From: JBMORL01 sp049322335
GTDB taxonomy: Bacteria; Bacteroidota; Bacteroidia; Flavobacteriales_D; UBA2798
DNA length: 50,487 nt
NCBI GenBank assembly: GCA_049322335.1
Contig: JBMORL010000121.1
Span: 1-50,487, forward strand
Direction of reading: 5' to 3'
The notes beneath the pieces were generated by a model. That model saw only the letters and a program-made list of their open reading frames with translations, made no database searches and had not been told where the DNA came from. Position numbers and translations under genes: made by a program. Shown one piece after another: positions 16,658 through 25,928 of the stretch (positions within the stretch are counted from its first letter, which is position 1; the number at the start of each line of letters is the position of its first letter).

Positions 16658-17548
16658 CTACTTTTTATTCAAAAGCCACACTCCTACCAATATAACCCCC
16701 ATGAAAATGAAGTGGAAAGCATTCATGGGTTCTTTAAAAATGAGTCCCCAGAAAATGGCGGTTATCGGGATAAGGTAAGTAACGCTGGAGGCGAAGACAG
16801 CATTGGTCATTTTTACGAGATAGTTAAACAGGATAACTGCAAGAGCCGTGCCCCCGATAGCCAATATCACCGTATATCCAAAAGCGCTTTTTCCCGATGG
16901 ATGAGACTGGAAAGTGTCCAAAAAATCAGTGCCAAACAACAGGTAAACCAGTAATACCGGCCCAAAAACCAGGAACGAAAAAGAGGTAATAGCCACAGAG
17001 TTCACGTCTGCAAGGTAATTGCGGATAGTATTTACACTAATGGCATAACACAGGGTGGCCAATAATACCATTGCCGAATAACCAAATTCACCCGAAATTT
17101 TATCTGTTCCATTCGCCAGAATTATTCCGATTGATCCTAAAAAACCGAGAAACAGCCCGAAATAATTGACGGTTTTTAGCCTGTTTTTAAACACCAGCAC
17201 CGCTATGCTTACAGAAAAAATGGGGACAGTAGAATTGAGCATTCCTGCCAGCGAGGGAGTGATTCCGGTTTCGGCATAGGTGAACAGGAAAGCAGGCACG
17301 GCATTTCCCGAAATTCCGACCACGATAAGCGGTAAAATCTTGTTTTTCTTAATGTTTTTGAGGTGATAAAGTCCGAATGGCAACAGGAAAAGAAAGGCAA
17401 AACTCATACGCATGGCAGCCACTTCGTTCCAGGTATATACTGTTCCCGAGCTATCTTCCATTCCCAGTTTCATGAGAATGAAGGAGCTTCCCCATGTAAA
17501 GGCCAGCAGAAAGAGGATACTATAGGAAACCAGCCGGTTGTTTTGCAT
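16658..17548 (-). CDS. EamA/DMT-family inner-membrane transporter
   Basis: 296 residues with ten hydrophobic segments in two EamA halves, as in drug/metabolite transporters. Helix 1 carries LLAFTWGSSFILMKLGM; the first-half end has ITPSLAGMLNSTVPIFSV, the typical helix-4 motif. The second half has YLIPITAIFWGLIF and ends with FIFMGVILVGVWLLNKK. The family exports amino acids, nucleotides or other metabolites; the substrate cannot be told. It lies downstream of, and apart from, the rplU promoter region and is probably transcribed on its own, divergently from the metal-binding pair. Confidence 0.9.
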   Translation of the reverse strand: MQNNRLVSYSILFLLAFTWGSSFILMKLGMEDSSGTVYTWNEVAAMRMSFAFLFLLPFGLYHLKNIKKNKILPLIVVGISGNAVPAFLFTYAETGITPSLAGMLNSTVPIFSVSIAVLVFKNRLKTVNYFGLFLGFLGSIGIILANGTDKISGEFGYSAMVLLATLCYAISVNTIRNYLADVNSVAITSFSFLVFGPVLLVYLLFGTDFLDTFQSHPSGKSAFGYTVILAIGGTALAVILFNYLVKMTNAVFASSVTYLIPITAIFWGLIFKEPMNAFHFIFMGVILVGVWLLNKK

Positions 17549-17620
17549 TATTTAACAGGATTACCGGGGCGAAGATAGCATTAACCATAGGATAAATCGG
17601 GTGGAATACATAAATTTGCC

Positions 17621-17833
17621 ATGATGGAAGTGATGAAGAAACAACAGGTGAAAGTGGAAAATATGACCTGCGGCCACTGCAAAATGAAAATTGAAAAAAT
17701 AGCCGTGGAACAGGGTGGAAAAAATGTGCATGTTGATCTTCAGTCGGGATTACTTGAGTTTGAATCGGATGATGAAGCCAGGGAAAAAGTGATTGGTGCC
17801 ATCAATGAAACAGAAATATATAAAGCCAGATAA
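17621..17833 (+). CDS. Small heavy-metal-associated (HMA, CopZ-like) protein
   Basis: 70 residues comprising a single HMA domain with the metal site MTCGHCKMKIEK (Cys17 and Cys20). The family binds Cu(I) or other soft metals and hands them to transporters. No signal peptide, so cytoplasmic. Start choice is uncertain: ATGs at 17621, 17624 and 17633 all precede KQQVKVENMTC, and the last gives the tidiest domain. Three bases separate its stop from the next gene, a lipoprotein with a variant HMA domain, so the two are one module. Confidence 0.9.
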   Translation: MMEVMKKQQVKVENMTCGHCKMKIEKIAVEQGGKNVHVDLQSGLLEFESDDEAREKVIGAINETEIYKAR

Positions 17834-17836
17834 ACT

Positions 17837-18361
17837 ATGAAACTCAATTTGTTTTTTGCCGCGCTTTTAAGTACCGTTATTCTTACTTCCTGCGGAGGAG
17901 AAAAGAAAAACGATAAAAAAGAAGAAAAGAAAGACACTACTGCTGTAGTAACGGCACCAAAACCCGAAATACTGCCCAACGCAGTTGCCGAATTAGGAAT
18001 AAAAGGCATGGTGTGCGAAATTAATTGTGTAGGCAGTGTTAAAAAAACTGTTCTGGCTTTGGCCGGAGTGGCTTCATGGGACATGGAGTTTGATTCGGAA
18101 AAAGAAGTGAATCATGCCCGGGTGAAATTTGATAAAACACAGGTAAGTGAAAAACAAATGGTAGATGCCATTCACCACCTGCATGACGGCCAATACAAAG
18201 TAGAGTCGATTGAAGTGCGTGACATGACTGAAGAAGAAAAGAAGACAGAAGCCGCTACTTCAGAAGTAATCGGTGAAATTGAATCAGTAGAGGAAGAAAT
18301 TACTTCGGGCGGATCGATTGCCATGCCGAATATTTTTGATGTGTTTGGGTCGACACTGTAA
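17837..18361 (+). CDS. Lipoprotein with variant HMA domain (MVCxxxC)
   Basis: 174 residues. Lipobox LTSC with the lipidated Cys19, then a Lys/Glu-rich tether (about 20-33). An HMA-like fold spans about 52-125 (AELGIKGMVCEINCVGSVKKTVLALAGVASW, then MVDAIHHLHDGQYKVESI). The metal site carries Cys60 and Cys64, three residues between them instead of two, so coordination may differ from CopZ. An acidic tail of about 45 residues follows. It is envelope-anchored, whereas its operon partner is cytoplasmic. Metal specificity unknown; copper is the family default. Confidence 0.85.
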   Translation: MKLNLFFAALLSTVILTSCGGEKKNDKKEEKKDTTAVVTAPKPEILPNAVAELGIKGMVCEINCVGSVKKTVLALAGVASWDMEFDSEKEVNHARVKFDKTQVSEKQMVDAIHHLHDGQYKVESIEVRDMTEEEKKTEAATSEVIGEIESVEEEITSGGSIAMPNIFDVFGSTL

Positions 18362-18390
18362 TTTTAAATACAAATAGTATAACTATTTCG

Positions 18391-18416
18391 GGCGGTTAAA
18401 AATACCGCCTTTTTTA
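18391..18416 (+). terminator. Rho-independent terminator of the HMA pair
   Basis: Perfect stem GGCGGT (18391-18396) with ACCGCC (18404-18409) around a seven-base loop, followed by TTTTTT. About 30 bases after the lipoprotein stop. Confidence 0.9.
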
Positions 18417-18498
18417 TTTCTTTTATTGAACGTAAGTAAGGTTAGGATTTTATGATTTTAATGCCATTTTTGTTATATTAGCAAAAACTTTATTTTCT

Positions 18499-21400
18499 AT
18501 GAAACATATTTATTCTTTTGTTTTCCTATTCTTAATTACCTCATTATTATATTCACAAAGTGTAGACAATAAAATGTGGTGTCCGGACGGAAAAGTGCGT
18601 TCAGCAGAAGTTGATTCGGTGAGTAATACTTTATACCTGGGCGGGCAATTCAGTTACCTGGGCCCAACTAATCCTGGTTTTTCTGTATTTGATACAAATT
18701 ATGTGGAACAGGAATTATCCATTCCTGACCTTTATAATGTTCAGGTTGTATTGCCCTATAATAACGGCTGGATATTAGGTGGAACATTTAATTCATTTAA
18801 CGGAACCGGTAATGCTTATTTAGTACATATTGACACATTGGGTAATATTATTTATGACATGCCTGTGGTTTCAGGAAGTGTTTTTTCCCTTTGTATAAGC
18901 GGAGACACGTTGTTTTTAGGTGGTGATTTTTTTAATGTAAATGGTCAGTCAAGAAGCAAAATTGCTGCATGGAAATTATCAACAGGAACATTATTACCAA
19001 TGAATTATAATGTTGGCGACAGAGTAAATTCTATAATTCCAAACGGAAACAAATTATTAATTGGTGGCAGATTCACAATGATAGGAGCAACGGTCAGATG
19101 GAGACTTGCGGAGTTGAACAGAAACACCAATAGTATAACTACGTGGAATCCGAATTCAGATGGTGAAGTGTATAGCATGCACAAAAGAGGAGATTCGCTA
19201 TACGTTTGCGGAGGATTTAATAACATCGGAGGGCAATCGCGATTCAAATTAGCTGCAGTATCCGTTTCATCAGGAACTGTTTTGGGGTGGAATCCGGTAA
19301 TAAATAATTATATGAGTTCAATTTATGCCAAAGATTCTGTGCTTATTTTATGTGGCGGTTTTACCCAGGTAAACGGTATACCAAAAAATTATCTGGCGGC
19401 AGTAAAATTTTCTGATGGCAGCCTTGTTTCATCGTGGGGTCCGGCTTTAAACGGTTTTGTAAGCGGAGTTATGGAATACAATGATAAAATGTTTCTTACG
19501 GGTGGATTTACATCCATTAACAGCATCAGCAGACGATATGTAGGTCTAATTGATAAAAATACATGTTCAACCATTACAAATTTTAACATAATTACAACGG
19601 GAACCGGAATACCCAAAAATGTATGTGTTGCCTACAACCGACTGGCTTTTTACGGAACTCATTTAGGGATGGGCGGATATTATTGCAATAATTTTGCTGC
19701 GATAGATCTGAATACAGGTAAGGGAAAACAAAATTTTATACCCGTTATCAGCGGAGACGTTCAAACTATTCTACTGGATAGCGGAAAACTATTTATAGGA
19801 GGAAATATAGGCGCTGTAAATGGTTTTCCCCGTGGACTGGTTGCATGTTTGGATACATCAGGTGCATTGCTTCCTTGGAATCCGAATGTTTTTGGCGGGA
19901 TGGGCGCCTATGTACGTACTCTTGAAAAAACAGGTGATACGATATTTATAGGTGGAAATTATTCTCAAATTGGAGGAATCAGCCGACCAAATCTTGGTGC
20001 CGTTAACAGCAATACCGGGTCACTTTTTTCCTGGAATCCTTCTCCTAATTATGCTGTTTATTCAATAAAAAATTACAATAATAAATTATATGTTGCGGGA
20101 GTTTTTACTTCTATCTCTTCTACATCAACAAGAAAAATCGCATGTTATAATTTACCTGCTTTAACCATTACATCATTTAATCCTACCCCTGGCTCTTCTA
20201 CTTTTTCCAATAACATTTTTACGATGGAAATCAGAAACAATAAAATTTATGTCGGAGGAAATTTTACAACATTGGGAGGATTATCCAGGAACAGGCTGGC
20301 ACAAATTGATATTCCCAGCGGATCTGTGACTTCATGGAATCCCAACGCCACTGTACCTTCCCCGGAAGATGTTTATGGTATTTCATGTAATAATGAATTT
20401 GTGTTTGTAGTTGGCGCATCCGGGTATCATGGCGCTTTCCCGGTTAATAGTGGCACATTAAATTTCAATCCGTTTTTTTACAGCGGAACAACACCTTATA
20501 CTTTTGAAGTATCATACCTGAAAGATGATTTTTTATATATAGGCGGTTCTTATAATTATATTACACTTGACAAATTGTATTACAAACCCTGGATTGTTCG
20601 TTTTTGTATGGGTCCGCCTGCGCCAAACAACTTTCTTTTATTTTCTGACAGCATTTGTGAAAATTCCGGTCCATATAATTACAGTGTAACACCGGTTGAT
20701 TCTGCAGAATATTATATCTGGTCATATTCAGGAGCTAATGTCATAATAAATGATTCCATGAATTATGCTTCACTAATTTTTTTACCGGGAGCTACAACCG
20801 GTGTGTTATCCGTAGCTGCATACAGAAACTGCGGTGCAGGAAAATCAATTACCGATACTATTCATGTTTTCCCAATTCCAAACACTACTTACGGATCAAC
20901 ATTAACTGAATGGTGTATGGATGACGGACCAATTCTCTTAACGGGTGGCGGACCTTCGGGAGGCACTTATTCAGGACCGGGCATCAACTCAAATATTTTT
21001 GATCCTTTTGTTACGGGAAGCGGAACATTTGACATTGTTTATTATTATGAAAACGCGGGTGGATGCTTTGCCACAGATACAGGATCAATAACCGTACATC
21101 CTATACCTGTAGTTACGCTTGATGCTTCCGACAATATTGTATGTTCGAATGATGGGTTAATTCCGCTTATAATAAATCCACCGGGAGGAACATTATTTGG
21201 CACAGGATTAACCGGAATTAACTTTGATCCTTCGTCTCAGACTCCGGGAATTTATCTTTTTACATATTGGTATAATGATTCATTCACCTGTTTTAATTCT
21301 GACACAACCACTATAACCGTTTTACAAGCCGATAACGTTAATTTCAGTTTAATGACTGATACCATTTGTATCAATTCGGGTATCATAAATTTAAGTGCAA

Positions 21401-21813
21401 CTCCGGCTGGAGGTGTTTTTAGCGGGACAAATGTAAGTGGAAACAATTTTGACCCCACCGGATTAACTCCGGGAAGTTATACCGTTGTTTATTCTTATAT
21501 AAGTCCTAATGGTTGTGAAACAACAGAACAGGAAACAATTGTAATAGAAAACTGCCTTGGATTGGAAAACTACGAAAATCTTACTTTTATTATTTACCCC
21601 AATCCGGCATCTGACGAAATAGAATACTCATCAGAAAAACATATTTCCTCAGGAAAAATATATTCCGCCAATACTTCATTCATCAACACCATTCAAGTAA
21701 GCGGGACATCAGGTAAAATAAATGTAGATTCACTTATTCCAGGTATTTATTTTTTAAGTGTTCTATTTGAAGATGGAGAAAGAAAAATGATAAAATTTGT
21801 GATCATCCGGTAA
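18499..21813 (+). CDS. Large secreted propeller protein with T9SS type A sorting domain
   Basis: 1104 residues. The signal peptide spans 1-19 (FVFLFLITSLLYS), with Gln at +1. From about 25 to 715 it has many GG-rich repeats, such as LFLGGDFFNVNGQSRSKIA and LYVCGGFNNIGGQSRFKLA followed by ITTWNP or VLGWNP, a pattern of DUF5122/delta-60 beta-propellers. From about 715 to 1025 come Ig-like repeats with GGTYSGPGI, GGTLFGTGL and GGVFSGTNV. The last 70 residues form a type A sorting domain (FIIYPNPASDEI, then LIPGIYFLSVLFEDGERKM). Exported by Sec, then across the outer membrane by T9SS. Ligand unknown. It converges on the CAP/OmpA gene with 12 bases between stops. Confidence 0.9.
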   Translation: MKHIYSFVFLFLITSLLYSQSVDNKMWCPDGKVRSAEVDSVSNTLYLGGQFSYLGPTNPGFSVFDTNYVEQELSIPDLYNVQVVLPYNNGWILGGTFNSFNGTGNAYLVHIDTLGNIIYDMPVVSGSVFSLCISGDTLFLGGDFFNVNGQSRSKIAAWKLSTGTLLPMNYNVGDRVNSIIPNGNKLLIGGRFTMIGATVRWRLAELNRNTNSITTWNPNSDGEVYSMHKRGDSLYVCGGFNNIGGQSRFKLAAVSVSSGTVLGWNPVINNYMSSIYAKDSVLILCGGFTQVNGIPKNYLAAVKFSDGSLVSSWGPALNGFVSGVMEYNDKMFLTGGFTSINSISRRYVGLIDKNTCSTITNFNIITTGTGIPKNVCVAYNRLAFYGTHLGMGGYYCNNFAAIDLNTGKGKQNFIPVISGDVQTILLDSGKLFIGGNIGAVNGFPRGLVACLDTSGALLPWNPNVFGGMGAYVRTLEKTGDTIFIGGNYSQIGGISRPNLGAVNSNTGSLFSWNPSPNYAVYSIKNYNNKLYVAGVFTSISSTSTRKIACYNLPALTITSFNPTPGSSTFSNNIFTMEIRNNKIYVGGNFTTLGGLSRNRLAQIDIPSGSVTSWNPNATVPSPEDVYGISCNNEFVFVVGASGYHGAFPVNSGTLNFNPFFYSGTTPYTFEVSYLKDDFLYIGGSYNYITLDKLYYKPWIVRFCMGPPAPNNFLLFSDSICENSGPYNYSVTPVDSAEYYIWSYSGANVIINDSMNYASLIFLPGATTGVLSVAAYRNCGAGKSITDTIHVFPIPNTTYGSTLTEWCMDDGPILLTGGGPSGGTYSGPGINSNIFDPFVTGSGTFDIVYYYENAGGCFATDTGSITVHPIPVVTLDASDNIVCSNDGLIPLIINPPGGTLFGTGLTGINFDPSSQTPGIYLFTYWYNDSFTCFNSDTTTITVLQADNVNFSLMTDTICINSGIINLSATPAGGVFSGTNVSGNNFDPTGLTPGSYTVVYSYISPNGCETTEQETIVIENCLGLENYENLTFIIYPNPASDEIEYSSEKHISSGKIYSANTSFINTIQVSGTSGKINVDSLIPGIYFLSVLFEDGERKMIKFVIIR

Positions 21814-21825
21814 GTTTCACAAAAA

Positions 21826-24399
21826 TCATTTTACCCATAATTCCGGTGACTTTGCATAGTTCCGGTAATCGCCACATTTTTCGCAATAGAAATTCCGGAA
21901 AGGTTCGTGGTCGAAAACCTGGAAACTGATATTGCAGGGACCGACAAACATGCTGCACCAGTTTTCGTTTCCCAATACAGGATATAACGCTACAAGATCA
22001 TCATGATATTGGGTGGAATGGGTTTCTTCGATATGTGAATAACTGATTTTTGAGATGAGGATGACGGAAGGAATATGATTTCTTCCGGACAACATATTTA
22101 CCAGCAACACTTCGTAAGCATAGTTGTATTTTTTAAACCATGTAAACATTTCAGCGATTTCATATCGCGAAGAATCAGTGGCCAGTGAATCGGAAACAAA
22201 AAAATCGCGGAGAAATTTTTGGGATTCATCACTGTCACCGGGTCTTTCGCGGCAAGCGCGGAGATGATAGTTTACAGCCGCTTCTACAGATAATCGCTTT
22301 TCTTTCGGATTGCGAAAAGTGGAATAGCAATTGTTTTGCAGAGTAGTATAGCGGTCTTTATCAGGTAAATTTTTATCCCGCAAAACGAAGCGAAGCTGAT
22401 TATACCACACGTCAAAATGAAGTTCATCTTTATGATTCAATGCCGACCAGGCATTATACAGGTTTCGTTCGGTTTCAACAGAATCTTTTCCCTTATACAA
22501 ACCGGCATCTGTTGAATAAATCACCTGATTGCGTTTAAAGTCCTGCGACAGGTTTTTGTTTTCAAATTTTACCAGGAATGAAGCCGGGCTTGTTTTATTT
22601 TTTATACGTTCGTAAACTTTATACTGAACAGCAAGGAGAGTGTCGTTATATGCATTTTTTTCTTCCGGTGATTTTGATTCTATAAATTTTTTGGAAAGAG
22701 AATTGTATTTTTTTAAGAGATGTTTTTCCATTCCTTTTTCTGTTACGGTATAATGCACAGACATGGTAATGATGGCTTTTCGCTGTTGTGCCAGGAATTT
22801 TTCATATTTCTCAGCCATTCCCGGTTCGTTGATCTTTTTTTTCGTTTCTTCACGGGAAAGGTTTTTGAAAATTTTCAATTCGTTGTTTTGTTTTACCTGT
22901 TCTTCAAATTTTTCAAAGTTTTCGCTGGACTGAATCGTATATTTTATTTTGTTATCCTGTTTTTCCAGTAAAGCATCAGCAATAGTTTTGGCTCTCTGCT
23001 TTTGTAATTCCCGGTTGATGTTTTCGTCTCCTTCAAGTGAAGAAAAGGCACGTATTTCCAGCGAATCCACTACAAAGTTATCTGTGATCAAAGAATCAAG
23101 AACAGGCTGGATATCTTTCCGGTTGTAGACAGATTTTCCCTGTTCAAAAGGTATTTCGAAAGTGAGTTGTTCGTATTCTACCGAAGGGGTGTATTGAAAT
23201 TCCGGAACCTCCAGCAAAAAAGGCATCGGGAAAATTTCACCAGGCACATCTCCGCACACATCCGAAAAATGCCACACGCGGCAAACTTTTTTCTTTTGTA
23301 TTACTACCAGGTTGAATTCTATGTAACCACTAAACCTGTCTTTCGGCAATTTGGCAATGGTATATTCAAAATATTTTACTTTTCCTTCCCCGATTTTTTC
23401 TTTTACCTTTTTGTATGTTTTCTTTTTTCCCACACCTTTAAATCCTTTGCGTAACTCTTTTGCATAAAGCGGCTGCAACACTTCACCCGAAAAAGTACAT
23501 TGATTATTTCTCCTGGAAGGTTTTGTGTAAAATTCAGGATTCCCGCAGTCGTATGGATTGTACATCATTACTTCTATGGCCAACCCGTTTCTTCTTTTTT
23601 TCAGCAATTCATTCATCATGGAAGGATCGGGAGAGATAAAAACAATTTTATTTCCGCGTGTTTCAAGGCGATTGAGATAGATGCTGCTATCAATGGTGCT
23701 GTTACACGAATTACAAAACTGTATGGAATCTTTCGGGGTTTTCAGTTTCCACGCATGTTTTCCCGGGTGACGTTCATGGCCCGTTTCTGAGAAAGAACTT
23801 ACCAATGGCGGTTGAACGAAATCAGAATAATTGAAAAAATCTTTGTTCTCGGAAAAATCATATTTAAAAAGAATATTGGCAAATTTCTGAACCGAATATA
23901 CTATGTTTTTTTCCGGATCGATCATTACACTAACACCCGTAGCGTTATACGAATCCGTTAACATATTTTTATAATGGCCGGGTGAATTTACCCAGGCAAT
24001 AACCAGGTTTGTAGCTATTTCTTCATACGTAAAGTTATTTCTCAGTTTCCCTTTTTTGTCGGTGATCTGCGTTCCAAACTGCGAGCTCACTATATTTTCT
24101 CCCACGAGATAATTTACTGCACCAAAATATTCAGCACGCAGTTGCGGGGTTTTGCGGCCGGGGATATCGTTTTCGTAATGATCGAGCCGGCCCAGTTTCA
24201 CCAAATAACCCGCATGGTATTTTGAAGCCACATACAAAATAGAATCGTTAGCCAGCGGCTGTAATCCTTTAGCAGCACGCACGCTGTCGACTTTTATTTT
24301 GATAAGGTGTTCGAGGTATTTTTCATTCCCCGGGTGACGGTAAATATCCGAGGGTGATTGCGCAGAAGCATCCAGCGAAAGGAAAATAAAAATTATCAA
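21826..24399 (-). CDS. Exported CAP (SCP-like) domain protein with OmpA-like domain
   Basis: About 857 residues. A CAP domain covers about 20-175 (YLEHLIKIKVDSVRAAKGL, YHAGYLVKLGRLDHYEN, VGENIVSS, VIAWVNSPGHYKNMLTDSYNATGVSV), with the family His/Glu pattern. A region with five or more Cys follows. An OmpA-like peptidoglycan-binding domain lies at about 415-505 (FEIPFEQGKSVYNRKDI, DSLEIRAFSSLEGDENINRELQKQRAKTI). The C-terminal 350 residues are helical with a final Cys-rich segment ending CEKCGDY. The start is unclear: no ATG lies upstream in frame before the stop at 24487. TTG at 24399 leaves a short leader IIFIFLSLDASA before Gln, and a CTG at 24426 would give a fuller signal peptide. Confidence 0.8.
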   Translation of the reverse strand: MIIFIFLSLDASAQSPSDIYRHPGNEKYLEHLIKIKVDSVRAAKGLQPLANDSILYVASKYHAGYLVKLGRLDHYENDIPGRKTPQLRAEYFGAVNYLVGENIVSSQFGTQITDKKGKLRNNFTYEEIATNLVIAWVNSPGHYKNMLTDSYNATGVSVMIDPEKNIVYSVQKFANILFKYDFSENKDFFNYSDFVQPPLVSSFSETGHERHPGKHAWKLKTPKDSIQFCNSCNSTIDSSIYLNRLETRGNKIVFISPDPSMMNELLKKRRNGLAIEVMMYNPYDCGNPEFYTKPSRRNNQCTFSGEVLQPLYAKELRKGFKGVGKKKTYKKVKEKIGEGKVKYFEYTIAKLPKDRFSGYIEFNLVVIQKKKVCRVWHFSDVCGDVPGEIFPMPFLLEVPEFQYTPSVEYEQLTFEIPFEQGKSVYNRKDIQPVLDSLITDNFVVDSLEIRAFSSLEGDENINRELQKQRAKTIADALLEKQDNKIKYTIQSSENFEKFEEQVKQNNELKIFKNLSREETKKKINEPGMAEKYEKFLAQQRKAIITMSVHYTVTEKGMEKHLLKKYNSLSKKFIESKSPEEKNAYNDTLLAVQYKVYERIKNKTSPASFLVKFENKNLSQDFKRNQVIYSTDAGLYKGKDSVETERNLYNAWSALNHKDELHFDVWYNQLRFVLRDKNLPDKDRYTTLQNNCYSTFRNPKEKRLSVEAAVNYHLRACRERPGDSDESQKFLRDFFVSDSLATDSSRYEIAEMFTWFKKYNYAYEVLLVNMLSGRNHIPSVILISKISYSHIEETHSTQYHDDLVALYPVLGNENWCSMFVGPCNISFQVFDHEPFRNFYCEKCGDYRNYAKSPELWVK

Positions 24400-24470
24400 A
24401 ACGATATGTTGGGTGATGCGTGCCAGGATTTGAATATAACGTGCAGGGGTGTATTTTGTTACGCGCGGGG

Positions 24471-24533
24471 GCCTCTCCCTGCCACGCTAAACGCGTGGCT
24501 GTCCCCCCCCTTGCGGGGGAAGGGGGTAAAGTG
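24471..24533. repeat. GC-rich modular hairpin repeat, copy A
   Basis: Constant left arm CCTCTCCCTG, a perfect seven-base hairpin GCCACGC/GCGTGGC with loop TAAAC (24481-24499), then constant right arm CTGTCC, a C-run/G-run hairpin and GGGTAAAG. Same architecture as copies at 31921 and 32966. It fills much of the roughly 210-base gap between the XRE regulator and the CAP gene and abuts the latter's uncertain start; the rest of the gap holds nothing recognised. Confidence 0.7.
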
Positions 24534-24609
24534 ATAGTGTGAATTACCCTGTGCTGGCGCACAGGGTGCTCACATTTAGAATGGAATTTCTTCGAAATTC
24601 CCGGATGAT

Positions 24610-24963
24610 TCAGCGTTTTTTCTGTTGCGAAGCTTTGAGCATTTCGATAATTTCTTTTTGCGACTGAATGATATCGCGCAGTGCCTTTATTTCATCGCGC
24701 AGAGTGGAGATTTCATCTTTTAGTTCATCCGACAGGTTTTTTTTGCCTTTGTAGGAATATTTGGGTTCGGAAACAAAATGTTCTACTTCATCGGGAGAAA
24801 CTTTGAGGGCCTTGCAAATGGCTTCGTAAGTTCTTTCGTTAACATTTCCGGTTTGTTCGATGTGGGAGATGAGGGGGCGGGTTTTGTGAATGAGGTCGGC
24901 CAGTTCCTGTTGTGAAAGTCCACGCGCAATACGAACTATTTTTATCTTTAAGCCTAAGTGCAT
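24610..24963 (-). CDS. XRE-family helix-turn-helix regulator with C-terminal coiled coil
   Basis: 117 residues. The HTH domain at about 5-62 reads LKIKIVRIARGLSQQELADLIHKTRPLISHIEQTGNVNERTYEAICKAL, the standard lambda-repressor-like fold. Residues 75-112 form a heptad-patterned coiled coil (LKDEISTLRDEIKALRDIIQSQKEIIEML), probably for dimerisation. It lies divergent from the TPR/SHOCT gene with a 92-base shared control region, so it may regulate that gene or itself; target not shown. The Gln/Lys-rich tail is short. Confidence 0.9.
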   Translation of the reverse strand: MHLGLKIKIVRIARGLSQQELADLIHKTRPLISHIEQTGNVNERTYEAICKALKVSPDEVEHFVSEPKYSYKGKKNLSDELKDEISTLRDEIKALRDIIQSQKEIIEMLKASQQKKR

Positions 24964-25055
24964 AGGCTCAAAAGTGATTATTCCTTAATTTACTTTTTGT
25001 ACTTTTTATTGTCTTTTTGATAATTTTTGTAATTTTGAGACTATAACCCATAAAA

Positions 25056-25787
25056 ATGAAAAAAGTTTTCGGAATTATCTTAGTACTTGTTAGTATATTT
25101 ATGGTACTTGGGGGCGTTGCCGCACTTCAAAAACGATCCACCTATAATGATAGTTTTGAAGGAAGGTTTAAGAGTGAATTCAGTCAACGTTACCGTAGTG
25201 AGAGTAATGAACAAAAAATTGCTGCTCTTGCATTGATCGGAGGGGGTGTTGTACTTTTTGTTATTGGAATTGTGATGGCATCTTCCTCCTCATCCAAAAA
25301 AACAACACAATCCAAAACAGGAGATATAGAATCAAAAGTAAACAAGCTGGGAGACAAAGCGGTTGAACTTTATAACAAAAAAGATTATCCATCCGCAATG
25401 GCGGTATTGCGACAAATCCTCGAAATTGATCCAAATAATGCCACCGCCCATTACAATTTATCAAGTGTATATTCATTAATGCAAAATAAAGATGCATTTT
25501 TTGAATATTCACGTGCAGTAGAATGTGGTTTTATGAAGTTTGAACGTATCAGGGAAAATCCTGCATTTGAATGGCTTCGCGGTCAACCTGAATTTGAAGA
25601 ATTTGTAAAAAACGGATATAAACCATCAAGCAGTAAACCAAATATACAAACAGCAACAAATACTCCCACTGTTCAACAGGAAACCGGGGATATGTATGCG
25701 CGATTGGAAAAATTAGGGAAACTCAGAGAGCAAGGAATCCTGACTGAAGAAGAATTCCAAAATGAGAAAAAGAAAATTCTAAATTAA
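25056..25787 (+). CDS. Membrane protein with TPR and C-terminal SHOCT domain
   Basis: 243 residues. Two membrane segments lie at about 4-24 (FGIILVLVSIFMVLGGVAAL) and 56-76 (ALALIGGGVVLFVIGIVMAS), enclosing a short charged loop, followed by a Ser/Lys linker. A TPR-like pair covers about 100-165 (ALYNKKDYPSAMAVLRQILEIDPNNATAHYNLSSVYSL, with first residues approximate). The last 35 residues (MYARLEKLGKLREQGILTEEEFQNEKKKIL) are a SHOCT domain, a short oligomerisation module. Location inner membrane, TPR probably cytoplasmic. Function unknown. Divergent XRE gene upstream. Confidence 0.82.
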   Translation: MKKVFGIILVLVSIFMVLGGVAALQKRSTYNDSFEGRFKSEFSQRYRSESNEQKIAALALIGGGVVLFVIGIVMASSSSSKKTTQSKTGDIESKVNKLGDKAVELYNKKDYPSAMAVLRQILEIDPNNATAHYNLSSVYSLMQNKDAFFEYSRAVECGFMKFERIRENPAFEWLRGQPEFEEFVKNGYKPSSSKPNIQTATNTPTVQQETGDMYARLEKLGKLREQGILTEEEFQNEKKKILN

Positions 25788-25809
25788 TGTCAGCTTTTTT
25801 AAATACTAT

Positions 25810-25914
25810 ATGCTTCCGTTTCCAAAATACTTTTCAAAGTCAAAAACAATTTTAGCCATTAGTTTAATCCTATTTATTATTTCAGGGTTTTTGTTGCTTT
25901 TAATATGCAGTTGA
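25810..25914 (+). CDS. Possible 34-residue single-pass membrane microprotein
   Basis: ATG to TGA frame of 34 residues: a basic start MLPFPKYFSKSK, then a continuous hydrophobic stretch ILAISLILFIISGFLLLL, ending ICS. The topology is that of a small membrane protein. It begins 22 bases after the TPR/SHOCT gene on the same strand and could be cotranscribed. Short frames occur by chance in AT-rich DNA, so conservation is needed before accepting it. Confidence 0.35.
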   Translation: MLPFPKYFSKSKTILAISLILFIISGFLLLLICS

Positions 25915-25928
25915 ATTATCTCAAATAA

